The notes below the pieces were generated by a model. That model ran no database searches, had not been told where the DNA came from, and saw only the letters and a list, made by a program, of their open reading frames with translations. This document shows positions 1-9,095 of a stretch of DNA of 64,000 nucleotides, in pieces; the stretch's first letter is position 1, and each line of letters starts with the position of its first letter. The stretch comes from Sphingomonadales bacterium EhC05 (GTDB lineage: Bacteria > Pseudomonadota > Alphaproteobacteria > Sphingomonadales > Sphingomonadaceae). Made by a program: the position numbers and the translations under genes. The DNA is taken from contig LXYP01000007.1 in NCBI GenBank assembly GCA_001650955.1, forward strand, positions 21,147 to 85,146. The letters run 5' to 3'.

Positions 1-2
1 CC

Positions 3-1193
3 ATCCGTGCTGCCTTTGTCATCGCACGGCGCGATTTTACGGCGATTATCTTTTCAAAGTCATTTTTCTTTTTCTTGATGGGACCCATGTTCCCGCTAGG
101 AATCATCATTGTCGCGGGGAGCCTTGGATCTCAGGTGTCCCGAGATCTTGACCAGCCGGTAATCGGGGTGGCGCTGAGCGCCGAGCAATCTGACCAATTG
201 CTTGTCGCCAAAACCGAATTGAGCAAAAAACTGGGTGACCGGGCATTCCCCGAATTGCTGATGTTACCCAATATATCCCCCGATGCGACCGATATGAAGT
301 CACAACTGGATCAAGACGGAAAATCTCTGAACGCGATCATGTCCGGATCGCTGGAAGCACCTTTGCTCACGGGATCGGCAAGGGATGTGAACCGCTGGAA
401 GGGCAAGATCGCGCTGCTGGCGGAAACGGCGCTGTCCGATACCATAACGGTTCCGGTCAAAACCGACTTGCTGGCGCAAACCGGCAGCTCGAACAAACGC
501 AACCAGTTGCTGACTGCACAGGCAGGTCAAGCCGTGCTGATTTTGCTCACCATGATCTTGGCAGGCATGGTTCTTTCCAATCTGGTCGAAGAGAAAACCA
601 ACAAAATCATCGAGATTCTTGCTGCCGCTATTCCGATGGACGCCATATTTCTGGGCAAGCTTTTCGCTATGCTGGGCATGGCGCTCGTCGGCATAGCTGT
701 CTGGAGTTCATTGGGAGTCATAGGAATCACTGCGATCGGCGGCAATTGGGGTGCCCTCCCCTCGCCTGCAGTAGGATGGCCGTTATTTTGCATATTCATG
801 CTCCTCTATTTCTCAATGGCCTATCTGCTGCTCGGATCGCTGTTTCTTGGTATCGGAGCCATGGCAACCACGGTGCGTGAAGTACAAACCCTGTCGATGC
901 CCGTCACCATGGGACAATTGCTGGTGTTTTTCCTCGCTTATTCGTCGATCACCAAACTCGGCGATCCCATCGAATGGTTTGCCGTTGCCTTTCCGTTCAG
1001 TTCACCTTTCGCAATGATCGCGCGTGCCGCACAAATGGACAATATTTGGCAGCATGGTGTAGCACTCATCTGGCAAGCCTTGTTCACAATGCTGATCATC
1101 CGGTTCAGCGTCATGCTGTTTCGCCGCAATGTCATGAAGTCGGGGCCCAGCGCTCGAAAAAATGGCCTTTGGAAACGCTTGCGCGGAGCCTGA
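3..1193 (+). CDS. ABC-2 type transporter permease (5' end outside the window)
   Basis: The open frame runs in from the window edge (IRAAFVIARRDF before the first internal Met at 75), so the N-terminus is missing and 396 residues are visible. It has an N-terminal membrane segment after an ARRDF-type amphipathic start, a large extracytoplasmic domain (about residues 45-180), and a C-terminal block of five or six hydrophobic segments with the EEKTNKIIEIL signature found in NatB/ABC-2 permeases. Such proteins form the membrane part of an exporter driven by a separate ATPase, presumably encoded just upstream. Substrate unknown. The family call is firm; a sodium-export role (NatB) would be a guess. 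Confidence 0.85.
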   Translation: MRAAFVIARRDFTAIIFSKSFFFFLMGPMFPLGIIIVAGSLGSQVSRDLDQPVIGVALSAEQSDQLLVAKTELSKKLGDRAFPELLMLPNISPDATDMKSQLDQDGKSLNAIMSGSLEAPLLTGSARDVNRWKGKIALLAETALSDTITVPVKTDLLAQTGSSNKRNQLLTAQAGQAVLILLTMILAGMVLSNLVEEKTNKIIEILAAAIPMDAIFLGKLFAMLGMALVGIAVWSSLGVIGITAIGGNWGALPSPAVGWPLFCIFMLLYFSMAYLLLGSLFLGIGAMATTVREVQTLSMPVTMGQLLVFFLAYSSITKLGDPIEWFAVAFPFSSPFAMIARAAQMDNIWQHGVALIWQALFTMLIIRFSVMLFRRNVMKSGPSARKNGLWKRLRGA

Positions 1194-1348
1194 GCTCCGT
1201 TTTGCCGGCCTTCCAACCAGCAACGCATTCCACCTATCGAAACCCCATTGACATTTTTGTCAGTAGCGGCACTATACGGGTTGCAAATCACAACCGACTG
1301 CACGCACCTTCTTTTGGGTGACAAGACCGCAGCGGCAGGAGAAAATCT

Positions 1349-2662
1349 ATGGCTAGCGTCCCGGTAATCGACCTCAATAATCTGACCACTTCCCCCACTG
1401 CTGACGAGGCACTTGAGGCCTATTACAAGCGCAACCCGCCCATTCAGGACTCGGAAGCCAATCCATGGGATGTGAGCCGCGCAGAACTTTACAGCAAGGA
1501 CCTCTGGCGCAAACCATTTGCAGAGATGCGCGCCCAGGCGCCCATCAACAAAGTTGAAGGCGGCGTCCACGGCGATTATTGGAATATCTGCAACCACAAG
1601 GCGATCCAGCATGTCGAGGCGCTACCGGACATCTATTCGTCAGACGTTTCTCATGGCGGGATAACCATTGCGGACCCGGATTTTGATCAAGACTTTCAGT
1701 TGCCGATGTTCATTGCGATGGACCGGCCGAAACATACCGGCCAACGCCGCACGGTAGCGCCCGCCTTCACGCCGACCGAAATGAAGCGGATGGAGGTTGA
1801 AATTCGCCAACGGACGGAGGAAGTTCTCGATACGCTGCCTTGGAATAAGCCCTTCGATTGGGTTGACAAAGTGTCCATCGAGCTGACCACGGGCATGCTT
1901 GCCATCCTGTTCGGTTTCCCATGGGAAGATCGCCGCCTGCTGACTTACTGGTCCGATTGGGCCGGCGACGTTGAACTGTCCATCGCAGAAGACCTGACTG
2001 ACCAGCGGCGTCAGATTCTATATGAAATGGGCGGCTATTTTCAGCAGCTCTGGAACGACCGGGTAAATGCGGAGCCCACTCCCGATCTGATTTCGATGAT
2101 GATCAATTCCGAAGCGATGCGCGATATGGATCCGATGGAGTTCATGGGCAATCTCGTGCTTTTGATCGTGGGTGGCAATGACACGACGCGCAATACGATG
2201 TCCGGCGTGGCATATGGATTGAGCCAGTTTCCCGAAGAGCGGGCCAAACTGCAACAGAATCCCGATCTCATTCCCAATGCCGTGCAGGAAATTATCCGCT
2301 GGCAGACTCCGCTGGCCCACATGCGCCGAACGGCTCTAGAAGATCACGACCTGTTCGGCCATCAGATCAAAAAGGGCGACAAGGTCGTCATGTGGTATAT
2401 CTCGGCAAATCGCGACGAAGAGGTTTTCCCGGAAGCCGACAAGATCATCGTTGATCGTGAAAATGCAAGACGTCATCTGGCCTTTGGTTATGGCATCCAC
2501 CGCTGCGTCGGAGCGCGTCTCGCTGAACTGCAAATCCGGATATTGCTCGAGGAAATGCACAAACGGCGGATGCAGGTTAATCCCACGGGTAAGCAACGTC
2601 GGGTTCATGCCTGTTTCGTCCACGGTTTCCGCGAGCTGGAAGTTGAACTGACCAAATATTGA
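1349..2662 (+). CDS. Cytochrome P450, CYP153-like (alkane/fatty acid terminal hydroxylase type)
   Basis: This 437-residue soluble P450 starts at an ATG with a good AGGAGA ribosome site 6-7 bases upstream. The haem-binding loop FGYGIHRCVGARLAE supplies the thiolate Cys, and the I-helix oxygen-binding motif GGNDTTRN is seen about residue 275. The ExxR pair lies near the K-helix (QEIIRWQTPLAHMRR). The MFIAMDRPKHTGQRR block and GGNDTTRNTMSG are typical of CYP153, which hydroxylates terminal carbons of medium-chain alkanes or fatty acids. CYP153 enzymes need a ferredoxin and ferredoxin reductase, and neither gene is adjacent here. The exact substrate cannot be told from sequence. Confidence 0.88.
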   Translation: MASVPVIDLNNLTTSPTADEALEAYYKRNPPIQDSEANPWDVSRAELYSKDLWRKPFAEMRAQAPINKVEGGVHGDYWNICNHKAIQHVEALPDIYSSDVSHGGITIADPDFDQDFQLPMFIAMDRPKHTGQRRTVAPAFTPTEMKRMEVEIRQRTEEVLDTLPWNKPFDWVDKVSIELTTGMLAILFGFPWEDRRLLTYWSDWAGDVELSIAEDLTDQRRQILYEMGGYFQQLWNDRVNAEPTPDLISMMINSEAMRDMDPMEFMGNLVLLIVGGNDTTRNTMSGVAYGLSQFPEERAKLQQNPDLIPNAVQEIIRWQTPLAHMRRTALEDHDLFGHQIKKGDKVVMWYISANRDEEVFPEADKIIVDRENARRHLAFGYGIHRCVGARLAELQIRILLEEMHKRRMQVNPTGKQRRVHACFVHGFRELEVELTKY

Positions 2663-2741
2663 TCAGCCTAGGTTCAAAAAGCGTCATGTAACAAATGTCA
2701 TGCTTGCGGCGAATGAAGGGTAAGCAAAAGAGAGTTTGAAC

Positions 2742-3251
2742 ATGACCAGCTTTTCGAGACGCAGTGTTTTTTCAGCAGGCCTTGTAGGCGTGGGCATATA
2801 TGGCATTGCCAATCTCGCGGGCTTGTTCGGAGGCTCCGCAAACGCGAAATCTGCAAAGACGTTCAAAATCACCCGAACCGAGGCGGAGTGGAAAAAACGC
2901 CTAAGTCCGGCGCGCTATCGTATATTGCGCAACGAATCCACTGAACGCGCCTATTCCAGCCCGCTCAATGCGGAAAAGCGAAAAGGTGTCTATGCTTGCG
3001 CGGGATGCAATCTCGGCCTCTATAGTTCGGAAACCAAGTTTGACAGCCGCACGGGCTGGCCGAGTTTCTGGGCCCCGATCGAAGAGGACCGGATCGGTAC
3101 ATTGACCGACTATAAGATTGGATATGCCCGGACAGAAGTCCATTGTGCGCGCTGCGGCGGACATCAAGGTCATATTTTCAATGACGGGCCCAAGCCGACT
3201 GGCAAAAGACATTGTATCAATGGGTTGGCGCTGAAATTCATTCCCGCCTGA
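2742..3251 (+). CDS. msrB: Tat-exported peptide-methionine (R)-S-oxide reductase
   Basis: MsrB reduces methionine-R-sulfoxide in oxidised proteins. The 169-residue product begins with a twin-arginine signal (SRRSVFSAGLVGVGIYG) and so probably acts in the periplasm after Tat export. The mature part contains the two zinc CxxC pairs (CAGC, CARC), the conserved FDSRTGWPSFW block and the catalytic Cys in RHCINGLALKF. The ATG at 2742 follows AGAGAG at a good distance; an in-frame TTG at 2736 is less likely. No msrA or quinone-linked partner (msrP/Q) is next to it. A Tat-exported, zinc-type MsrB is seen in many sphingomonads. Confidence 0.92.
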   Translation: MTSFSRRSVFSAGLVGVGIYGIANLAGLFGGSANAKSAKTFKITRTEAEWKKRLSPARYRILRNESTERAYSSPLNAEKRKGVYACAGCNLGLYSSETKFDSRTGWPSFWAPIEEDRIGTLTDYKIGYARTEVHCARCGGHQGHIFNDGPKPTGKRHCINGLALKFIPA

Positions 3252-3265
3252 TCAGGCCGAAATAT

Positions 3266-3640
3266 TCAGCTTTCCGGTGCGTCAATCTGCTGCCAGAATT
3301 CCAGCTTGATCCCGTCACAATCAATTATCCATGCGAATTTTCCATAACCTTCATCAACATGGCCAAGGATTTCCAAACCTTTAGCTTCTAGCTGCAGGAC
3401 ATATGCATCGAGATCATCGACCCGGAAATTTATCATGAACGGAGACGTGCTGGGTTTCAAATATTCAGCATCGGAGAAATGACTGACCAGACTATAGGGT
3501 TTTTCTCCCTTTTCCTCCGACCAGTTCAACATCGGGCCAAATTCCCCATCCAGACCCAGATTGTCCCTATACCATTTACGCGTTGCAGCTGGGTCTTTCA
3601 CAATATGAAAAACACCGCCTAAACCGGTGATCCCTGCCAT
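3266..3640 (-). CDS. Glyoxalase/bleomycin-resistance-family (VOC) protein
   Basis: This 124-residue protein has one vicinal-oxygen-chelate module pair. It opens GLGGVFHIVKDPAATRKWYRDNLGL, has the INFRVDDLDAYV strand in the middle, and ends DCDGIKLEFWQQ, with the His and Glu positions used as metal ligands. VOC proteins range from glyoxalases to dioxygenases and antibiotic-binding proteins, so the substrate is unknown. The start at 3640 is preferred because GGAG lies six bases upstream; a Met four codons earlier (3652) is possible. It sits 59 bases after the membrane-glycan operon on the same strand and may be read through from it. Confidence 0.82.
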   Translation of the reverse strand: MAGITGLGGVFHIVKDPAATRKWYRDNLGLDGEFGPMLNWSEEKGEKPYSLVSHFSDAEYLKPSTSPFMINFRVDDLDAYVLQLEAKGLEILGHVDEGYGKFAWIIDCDGIKLEFWQQIDAPES

Positions 3641-3699
3641 TTTTTTCTCCATGGTTCTCAGTATCATGCGCCGTGACGCTAGGGTAACATAGGCTTCCG

Positions 3700-5481
3700 C
3701 TATTTTCCCAGTTCTTTTGGGACGACTCGCCAAACTAATAGGTCGCTGTCCCGGAAATGGACAGGTAACAGCCACTCCGGTTTCTGGTCATTTGCAAGCC
3801 GTCCCCACAAACCTTGTGGATGTAATTTTATATATCCATTAAATTCCGCTTCGTCGGGACAGGTAGCAATATATCCAATGTTACGGGCTTCCAATATCTC
3901 CCGCGCTGCCTCGAAATCAGAGGTGAAAAGCCGGATCTGATCAGCCATGGCACGGTCATTACGGTGATGGCTGGTTGCCAGGACATTATGAGATGTCTTC
4001 AACAATATGACCGGACCCAAATCAAATGGCGTGGCGATATTTGATTTGGGCAGCGCGTTCAGATGTTCCAGCGACACAGCTGAATCACAGGCGATTTGAC
4101 CGGCTAAAGTCACCGGAATTTCTGACGGCCTGGCTTTACTTTCTCCGCTGATGCCATTGTACAGCGCGACGACGAGTGCTCCAGGCATGATGATCAATAT
4201 GACCGACGCTGTCGCGACTATCCGAGAGACTGGACGTCTTATCTGCCGGGCGCGCACAAATATTTGATGAACAGTCCACGCCATGAGCGGGAGAGCAAAT
4301 ACTGCGGCCACTGCCGTCGCCCGCTGCACGAGAAGCGAAACAATGAATGCCCAGAAAAATCCATAGGCGAGAAGAAAGAGCTTTTCTCGATCACAGCCTT
4401 CAACCGCTTTATTGAGCAGATACGGCAAGCTGAACAAGGCCACAAAAATCGATCCGCCAAGCAAGGTAGCTGTCGTTTTCCAAGGTTGGTGCCAAACCGG
4501 AAGACCTTCCTTGACGTTGATAAACCAATATTCACGAACCAGCGGGTCCATTGTACCAAATGCCCCTCCCAGACATTGTGGCGCAAAGGAATAGAGAGCT
4601 GCGAGAGCCGTCACGCCTGCAAGTATCAATCCACCCAATCGCAGGAACAGGTTCTGGGATGCGAATTTGATCGCGACGAGCATCACCGTACCGCCAGAAA
4701 AACAGGCAAAGAGATGTGCCGGGCCGATGGCATCGCAAAAGCTTAGAGCCTTTTCAAAGCTTCCATGGGACAGCAGAAAAAGAATCAAGCTTACAATCGC
4801 GAAGCTGACCAACGCCCAGAACAGACGGATCGACTGATTGCCATCGATAACCCAGCGCCAGACAAGCAAGGCGATAAACGCCACTGAAAGCGGCAAGCCT
4901 TCAAGTGAAATCGCAAGCCAGAGCGCCAACGTTGCACCCAGGACGATTCCACCTTTACGCTTATCTGGCCAAAACATCGTCGATAGCGCCAGCAGCGCCA
5001 GTACGATTTGCCAGCCATGATGATCTATTCGCATCGGGCGTAACTGGATGATTGCGGGGATCGCTGTTGCCGTCAGCGCTGCGGCAAGCAGAGCGATCTT
5101 GGAATCGAATATCTGCTCAGTGACATTCTTGATCAGGATCATGGCGATAGCCAATGTGATAAGCGGAACCACCACCATCGCCATCGTTTCCGCGGCAGCA
5201 GAGCCCAGCAAGGGCGACATCAGCAATATGATCAAAGCAAGCGGTATTTCAATCAACCGTGGCCAGTGCATCGGCTGGCTGTCGGGTTCACCAATCCGAT
5301 ATTGGACTGTGTCAAACCAGCTTTGTCCACCCAGCCAATCGCGCAACTGCACGTGGCGCAATTGGTCATCCGGCCCCCAGCCGATACCTGATGAAATCTG
5401 GCTCCACGAAAATATGATCAGCAACGCGCATGTTGCCAGCCAGACAAATATCAATGGCAAATTGCCGCGCAAGCGTTCCAA
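3700..5481 (-). CDS. Polytopic membrane protein, GT-C (STT3/PMT-like) glycosyltransferase candidate
   Basis: The 593-residue protein has about ten to eleven hydrophobic segments through residue 440 and then a soluble C-terminal domain. After TM1 a periplasmic loop holds DDQLRHVQLRDW and QPMHWPRL, and a second loop holds MRIDHHGWQ. Acidic residues in the first loop and a DHH motif in the next resemble the metal and acceptor sites of GT-C enzymes such as STT3 and PglB, which move sugars from lipid carriers. That reading is inference. It is the last gene of the operon, four bases after the sulfatase-like gene, which supports a role in surface glycan or lipid-linked sugar chemistry. Confidence 0.72.
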   Translation of the reverse strand: MERLRGNLPLIFVWLATCALLIIFSWSQISSGIGWGPDDQLRHVQLRDWLGGQSWFDTVQYRIGEPDSQPMHWPRLIEIPLALIILLMSPLLGSAAAETMAMVVVPLITLAIAMILIKNVTEQIFDSKIALLAAALTATAIPAIIQLRPMRIDHHGWQIVLALLALSTMFWPDKRKGGIVLGATLALWLAISLEGLPLSVAFIALLVWRWVIDGNQSIRLFWALVSFAIVSLILFLLSHGSFEKALSFCDAIGPAHLFACFSGGTVMLVAIKFASQNLFLRLGGLILAGVTALAALYSFAPQCLGGAFGTMDPLVREYWFINVKEGLPVWHQPWKTTATLLGGSIFVALFSLPYLLNKAVEGCDREKLFLLAYGFFWAFIVSLLVQRATAVAAVFALPLMAWTVHQIFVRARQIRRPVSRIVATASVILIIMPGALVVALYNGISGESKARPSEIPVTLAGQIACDSAVSLEHLNALPKSNIATPFDLGPVILLKTSHNVLATSHHRNDRAMADQIRLFTSDFEAAREILEARNIGYIATCPDEAEFNGYIKLHPQGLWGRLANDQKPEWLLPVHFRDSDLLVWRVVPKELGK

Positions 5482-5485
5482 AATG

Positions 5486-6868
5486 TTACCCCTTGGGTTG
5501 CGTGTTACCCTTGGCTTTTAGATAAAGCCAAGGCACCCGCTCGGGGTCAAATTGGGATCGATGATGCCGGTCAAAAAATGGCGGCATATGATCCCCCACC
5601 AGCAAGATATCAGCTTCGGGGAAATCGCGAGCGGTGATTTCCTGAACCAGCGCTTTGTCGATATCATCAAATATTGCAAACTGACGGCAGATCATTGGAA
5701 AGTCGCTAGCCAGTTTCGGCGAAACCTGCTCGCAATTTTCAACATTGAGATTCTGGCCGTTGGGCACTGGCAAATGCGCGTTCAGGGTCAGCCAATATAG
5801 AAATGTCGGTTCCGTCGCTTTCTTGAGATTTTCTGCCAACATCGCAGGAACCTGTCGATCACAGGCTCCCCCAAAAACTCCACCGCACCATTCCGCGCCG
5901 CGTTCTTGAAGGTTCTTCCAAAATTCCTGTTTCTCAAAACCGATTTTCGGATACCAGGTCTCCCGTTTGAAAAACGGGCCTTTGAAGCTGTGCATTGCGT
6001 GGGCAGCATAACCTTTTTCCGCAAGCTGGGCAGGCAGGCAATTTAATAAATTGGGATCTTCTGTTTCCAAAAGTTCGTAATAGTCACCCCAGCGGCCACA
6101 CAGTTCGCGCATTTCGCCAGAAGTCGTACTGTTATAGTAGAGACTAGTGCCCTGGCTCACATCATAACGAGCCTTGATCGCGCTATTATCATAATATCCA
6201 AACAGCTTGTCGGACATCGTCTGATTATCTTTGGGGACGCCAAGAGATTCCACCATGATCAGGACGAGATGCCGCTCTCCGTCAGCACGCGCCGCAAAGC
6301 CGGACTTGGTCACCGCTGACTCAAACTCCGCACCCGATGGCGCGGCGCGGAAATAATGGCCACGCATATCGGAACCTGCCGCAACATCCGCGCCGACCAA
6401 GCCAAAAATCAGGCCGCCGCCGAGGATGATATGCAGTGGCTTTGAAAAATTACTATCCCGCTTCAAAAGGAACCAACTGCCGATCAAAATACCAAATATC
6501 ACTATTCCAGCGGCGATATATTCAATGGAGTTGTTTGGTTTGATCTCCGCAAAAAACTGGAGCGAATAAACAAGGGAATCCAGCGTCAGGCTGAACAGGC
6601 CGGAGACGAAGGACAGCAGCGAAAAGACCATCACTGCAGCAAAGGCAATCCACTGGACAGGAGCGGGCATGCGTTTGACCAGCAAGCCAACAAAACCCGC
6701 GAGCGCGATCGGAAAGGCCCGCGGCGGGGCGCCGACAAACCACATCGCGATGAACGGGATATTGGCCAGGAAAATCCAGACCAACGCCCAGTTGAGAAAC
6801 TTGGTAAAATCGGGACTGAACCGAGATGATCTGTCCGCCGCTTCGATTGTGCCGTCCATATAGCTCAC
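5486..6868 (-). CDS. Membrane-anchored sulfatase-fold transferase (phosphoethanolamine/phosphoglycerol type)
   Basis: The 460-residue protein has four to five N-terminal membrane segments (to about residue 170) followed by a periplasmic alkaline-phosphatase/sulfatase domain. HLVLIMVESLGVP carries the first metal ligand Glu. TTSGEMREL gives the Thr/Ser nucleophile region. LLVGDHMPPFF and DRHHRSQF give the later Asp and His ligands. This architecture matches LtaS/EptA-like enzymes that move a phospho-headgroup from a phospholipid to a glycan or lipid; which headgroup cannot be read. Its start overlaps the gtrA-like stop by four bases, so translation is coupled. A Met three codons in is an alternative start. 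Confidence 0.82.
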   Translation of the reverse strand: MSYMDGTIEAADRSSRFSPDFTKFLNWALVWIFLANIPFIAMWFVGAPPRAFPIALAGFVGLLVKRMPAPVQWIAFAAVMVFSLLSFVSGLFSLTLDSLVYSLQFFAEIKPNNSIEYIAAGIVIFGILIGSWFLLKRDSNFSKPLHIILGGGLIFGLVGADVAAGSDMRGHYFRAAPSGAEFESAVTKSGFAARADGERHLVLIMVESLGVPKDNQTMSDKLFGYYDNSAIKARYDVSQGTSLYYNSTTSGEMRELCGRWGDYYELLETEDPNLLNCLPAQLAEKGYAAHAMHSFKGPFFKRETWYPKIGFEKQEFWKNLQERGAEWCGGVFGGACDRQVPAMLAENLKKATEPTFLYWLTLNAHLPVPNGQNLNVENCEQVSPKLASDFPMICRQFAIFDDIDKALVQEITARDFPEADILLVGDHMPPFFDRHHRSQFDPERVPWLYLKAKGNTQPKG

Positions 6869-7317
6869 CGGAAGACTCCATATTTACGGGTTAGATAGAC
6901 TGCGAAAAAGCTGACAAAAATCGCTGCGCCTTTGGCGATGACGGGCAGGAACCCGATGTCGGTGAGCCAGCTAACCATGCTCACGGTGATGCCCAGACCC
7001 AGAACGGCAGTGCCGATAAATCCCAGTCGCTGCAGTTGCAAGGCAGCGCCATCGCGGGCCTTGCCTGGAAAGACAAAGCTCGATGAGATCAGCCAGTGTA
7101 CCAAGATTCCGGCGGAATAGCCTGCGGCAGATGACCAGCCTGGATCGAAAAGAAGCGCAACCATGACCATGAACAAGGCAACATCAAAGGCGAGACTGAC
7201 AATACTCGCCAGCAGGTAACGCGTGATGGAAAAGCGGTTAAGCATGGCCAAGGGTCCGGGAAGATGTCCTACCCATACCCCGACGGTTGACCGTCTGTCT
7301 TGGCCGCTGCGTTCCAT
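6865..7317 (-). CDS. GtrA-family membrane protein
   Basis: A 150-residue protein with four membrane helices and the GtrA-family pattern (RYLLASIVSLAFDVALF, HWLISSSFVFP, and the C-terminal YLTRKYGVFR). GtrA proteins are thought to help move undecaprenyl-phosphate-linked sugars across the inner membrane. The position between an FAD oxidoreductase and a sulfatase-like transferase fits that. The frame opens at 7317, five bases after the preceding stop, which suggests coupling. An internal Met at 7245 (MLNRFSITRYLL) would give the more usual short cytoplasmic tail, so the true start is uncertain. Confidence 0.84.
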   Translation of the reverse strand: MERSGQDRRSTVGVWVGHLPGPLAMLNRFSITRYLLASIVSLAFDVALFMVMVALLFDPGWSSAAGYSAGILVHWLISSSFVFPGKARDGAALQLQRLGFIGTAVLGLGITVSMVSWLTDIGFLPVIAKGAAIFVSFFAVYLTRKYGVFR

Positions 7318-7322
7318 TTGGC

Positions 7323-8909
7323 TTATGCTGCCCTCTTCGCCGTTTTGTCCTCGGCAACATCTTCAATGCGCGTGGGCACGTCGCGCGTGCTTTGCAAAGC
7401 GACCGCGCGATCTTCGCTGATTTCCTCAGCAATGATTGTCTCGGCGCCTTCGGCACCAGCCTCATGATATTCCGCGTCTTCGTTGACGTTCCAGACATTC
7501 CATTTACGGATACCGGCTTCGATATTCTCAACCGTCAGCATCGCGGTCATCATCGCGTGGTCCTGATTATTATAGCGGTGCATCCCGTTGCGACCGACCA
7601 TGTGCAGGGTTGGGAAACGGCTTTCCAGATCATCGCGCATCGTCTCGACATTGCTTTCATAGCTGTCATCGTAAACCGGATAGGCTTTTTCCTGACGCAC
7701 TACTGCGCCGCCAACAACATCTTCGGGTTTGCACAGATTGAGGATCGCCATTTCTTTCTTGGCCAGTTCCACCAGCTCTTCGTCCGACGAAGACCAAAGG
7801 CCATCATTTTCGAAGCAGAAATATTCGAGGCCGACACAAGCGATATTTTCGTCTGGTACCATTTCAGGAGACCAGCTGCGGAAATTCTGGACGCGGCCAA
7901 CCTGTACGCGATCATCATGGATGTATATCCAGTTGTCGGGGAACAGGTCTTCGGACTTGACCATGATCGCCACGGTCAAGAAATCACGATAGTTCAAATC
8001 CTGCGCTTCCGGCAGAGACTGCGGCAAAGGATGGATCCGGGTCGCAAGTTCGCGCATCGGCGCACTGGAAATGACATGTTTCGCGGTGATGATGGTTTCG
8101 CCTTCATCGGTAGAAGCGCTCACCCGCCAGTTGCCTTCGGCATCCTGCGCGAGCTGCTTGAGACTATGTCCCATCAGCACGTCATTGCCCTTGGCTTCGA
8201 CATGTGCCTTGGCGGCATCCCACATCATGCCGGGGCCGAGGCGAGGATAGCGGAAAGTTTCCAGCAATGTCTTGGTTTCCATGCCATCATTGGGCTTCTT
8301 GTTGAGACCCAATGACCGTTTCAGACCATCAATAACCGCGCTCCAGAGGCTCAGGCCCTTGATCCGTTGTGCCGCCCAGTCAGCCGACATTTCGTCACAG
8401 GGCATGCCCCAGACTTTCTCGGTATAGGTTTTGAAGAAAATCGAATAAAGCTTGTAGCCGAACTGGTTGACCGTCCAGTCTTCAAAGCTCTTCACATTTT
8501 TGTTCGGGAAGACTTTCGCCTTTGCATAGCTGACCATGCACAGAGTCGAACGCCAGATACCGAGATTCCACAAGGCTTCAAAGGCGCGCAGCGGATAGCT
8601 GTAAAATTTGCCTTCATAATAGATGCGGCTCATCCGTGGGCGTTGAATAAAGTCATCCGGCAATATTTCATTCCACAGATCTACCACTTCCTGAGACTTG
8701 GAGAAGAATCGGTGCCCGCCAATATCAAAGCGAAAACCTTCATGTTCGACCGTTCGGCTGATCCCGCCGACATATTTGGGGTCTTTTTCGATCACCTTGA
8801 CCGAATAGCCCTTTTTGGACAGCAGATAAGCGGCAGTCAGACCCGCGGGTCCTGCGCCAATGATTGCTACGTCTACTGGATTGTTTTCCGGGGTGCCCTG
8901 CTTCGTCAT
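7323..8909 (-). CDS. FAD-dependent oxidoreductase, UDP-galactopyranose-mutase/protoporphyrinogen-oxidase-like
   Basis: The 528-residue flavoprotein begins with a Rossmann dinucleotide motif (VAIIGAGPAGLTAAYLL, with a Glu 20 residues on) and the GGISRTVEHEGFRFDIGGHRFF block shared by NAD(P)-binding amine-oxidase-like proteins of polysaccharide clusters. The C-terminal flavin contact GRNGMHRYNNQDHAM is present. These enzymes are usually annotated by fold only and may oxidise, reduce or isomerise a nucleotide-linked or lipid-linked sugar. The start at 8909 is chosen because AGGGA lies eight bases upstream; Met codons at 8918 and a TTG at 8939 are alternatives. It heads the four-gene operon. Confidence 0.85.
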   Translation of the reverse strand: MTKQGTPENNPVDVAIIGAGPAGLTAAYLLSKKGYSVKVIEKDPKYVGGISRTVEHEGFRFDIGGHRFFSKSQEVVDLWNEILPDDFIQRPRMSRIYYEGKFYSYPLRAFEALWNLGIWRSTLCMVSYAKAKVFPNKNVKSFEDWTVNQFGYKLYSIFFKTYTEKVWGMPCDEMSADWAAQRIKGLSLWSAVIDGLKRSLGLNKKPNDGMETKTLLETFRYPRLGPGMMWDAAKAHVEAKGNDVLMGHSLKQLAQDAEGNWRVSASTDEGETIITAKHVISSAPMRELATRIHPLPQSLPEAQDLNYRDFLTVAIMVKSEDLFPDNWIYIHDDRVQVGRVQNFRSWSPEMVPDENIACVGLEYFCFENDGLWSSSDEELVELAKKEMAILNLCKPEDVVGGAVVRQEKAYPVYDDSYESNVETMRDDLESRFPTLHMVGRNGMHRYNNQDHAMMTAMLTVENIEAGIRKWNVWNVNEDAEYHEAGAEGAETIIAEEISEDRAVALQSTRDVPTRIEDVAEDKTAKRAA

Positions 8910-9095
8910 AAAGTCCATTCCCTGTCCATAAAGCGCCAAAGCGGGCGCGTTTCATGTTTCAGAAACAGGAGTGAAGGAAATTGGTTAACGAAAGGTTAGA
9001 AGGGAGTGGGAATTTGCCCCCCTTTGATTCTATTGAAGCTTTCTAAACGGGAGAATAGAAGAACTCGACATTGCATCTTTCTTACTCATCAGCTT

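Noticed and set aside
3640..3775. Long N-terminal extension of the glyoxalase-like protein
   Set aside because: It would run into the end of the GT-C-like gene and adds no domain; a good ribosome site favours the short start.
7287..8315. 342-codon plus-strand frame over the FAD oxidoreductase
   Set aside because: It is antisense to a clearly coding flavoprotein and has no motif or ribosome site.
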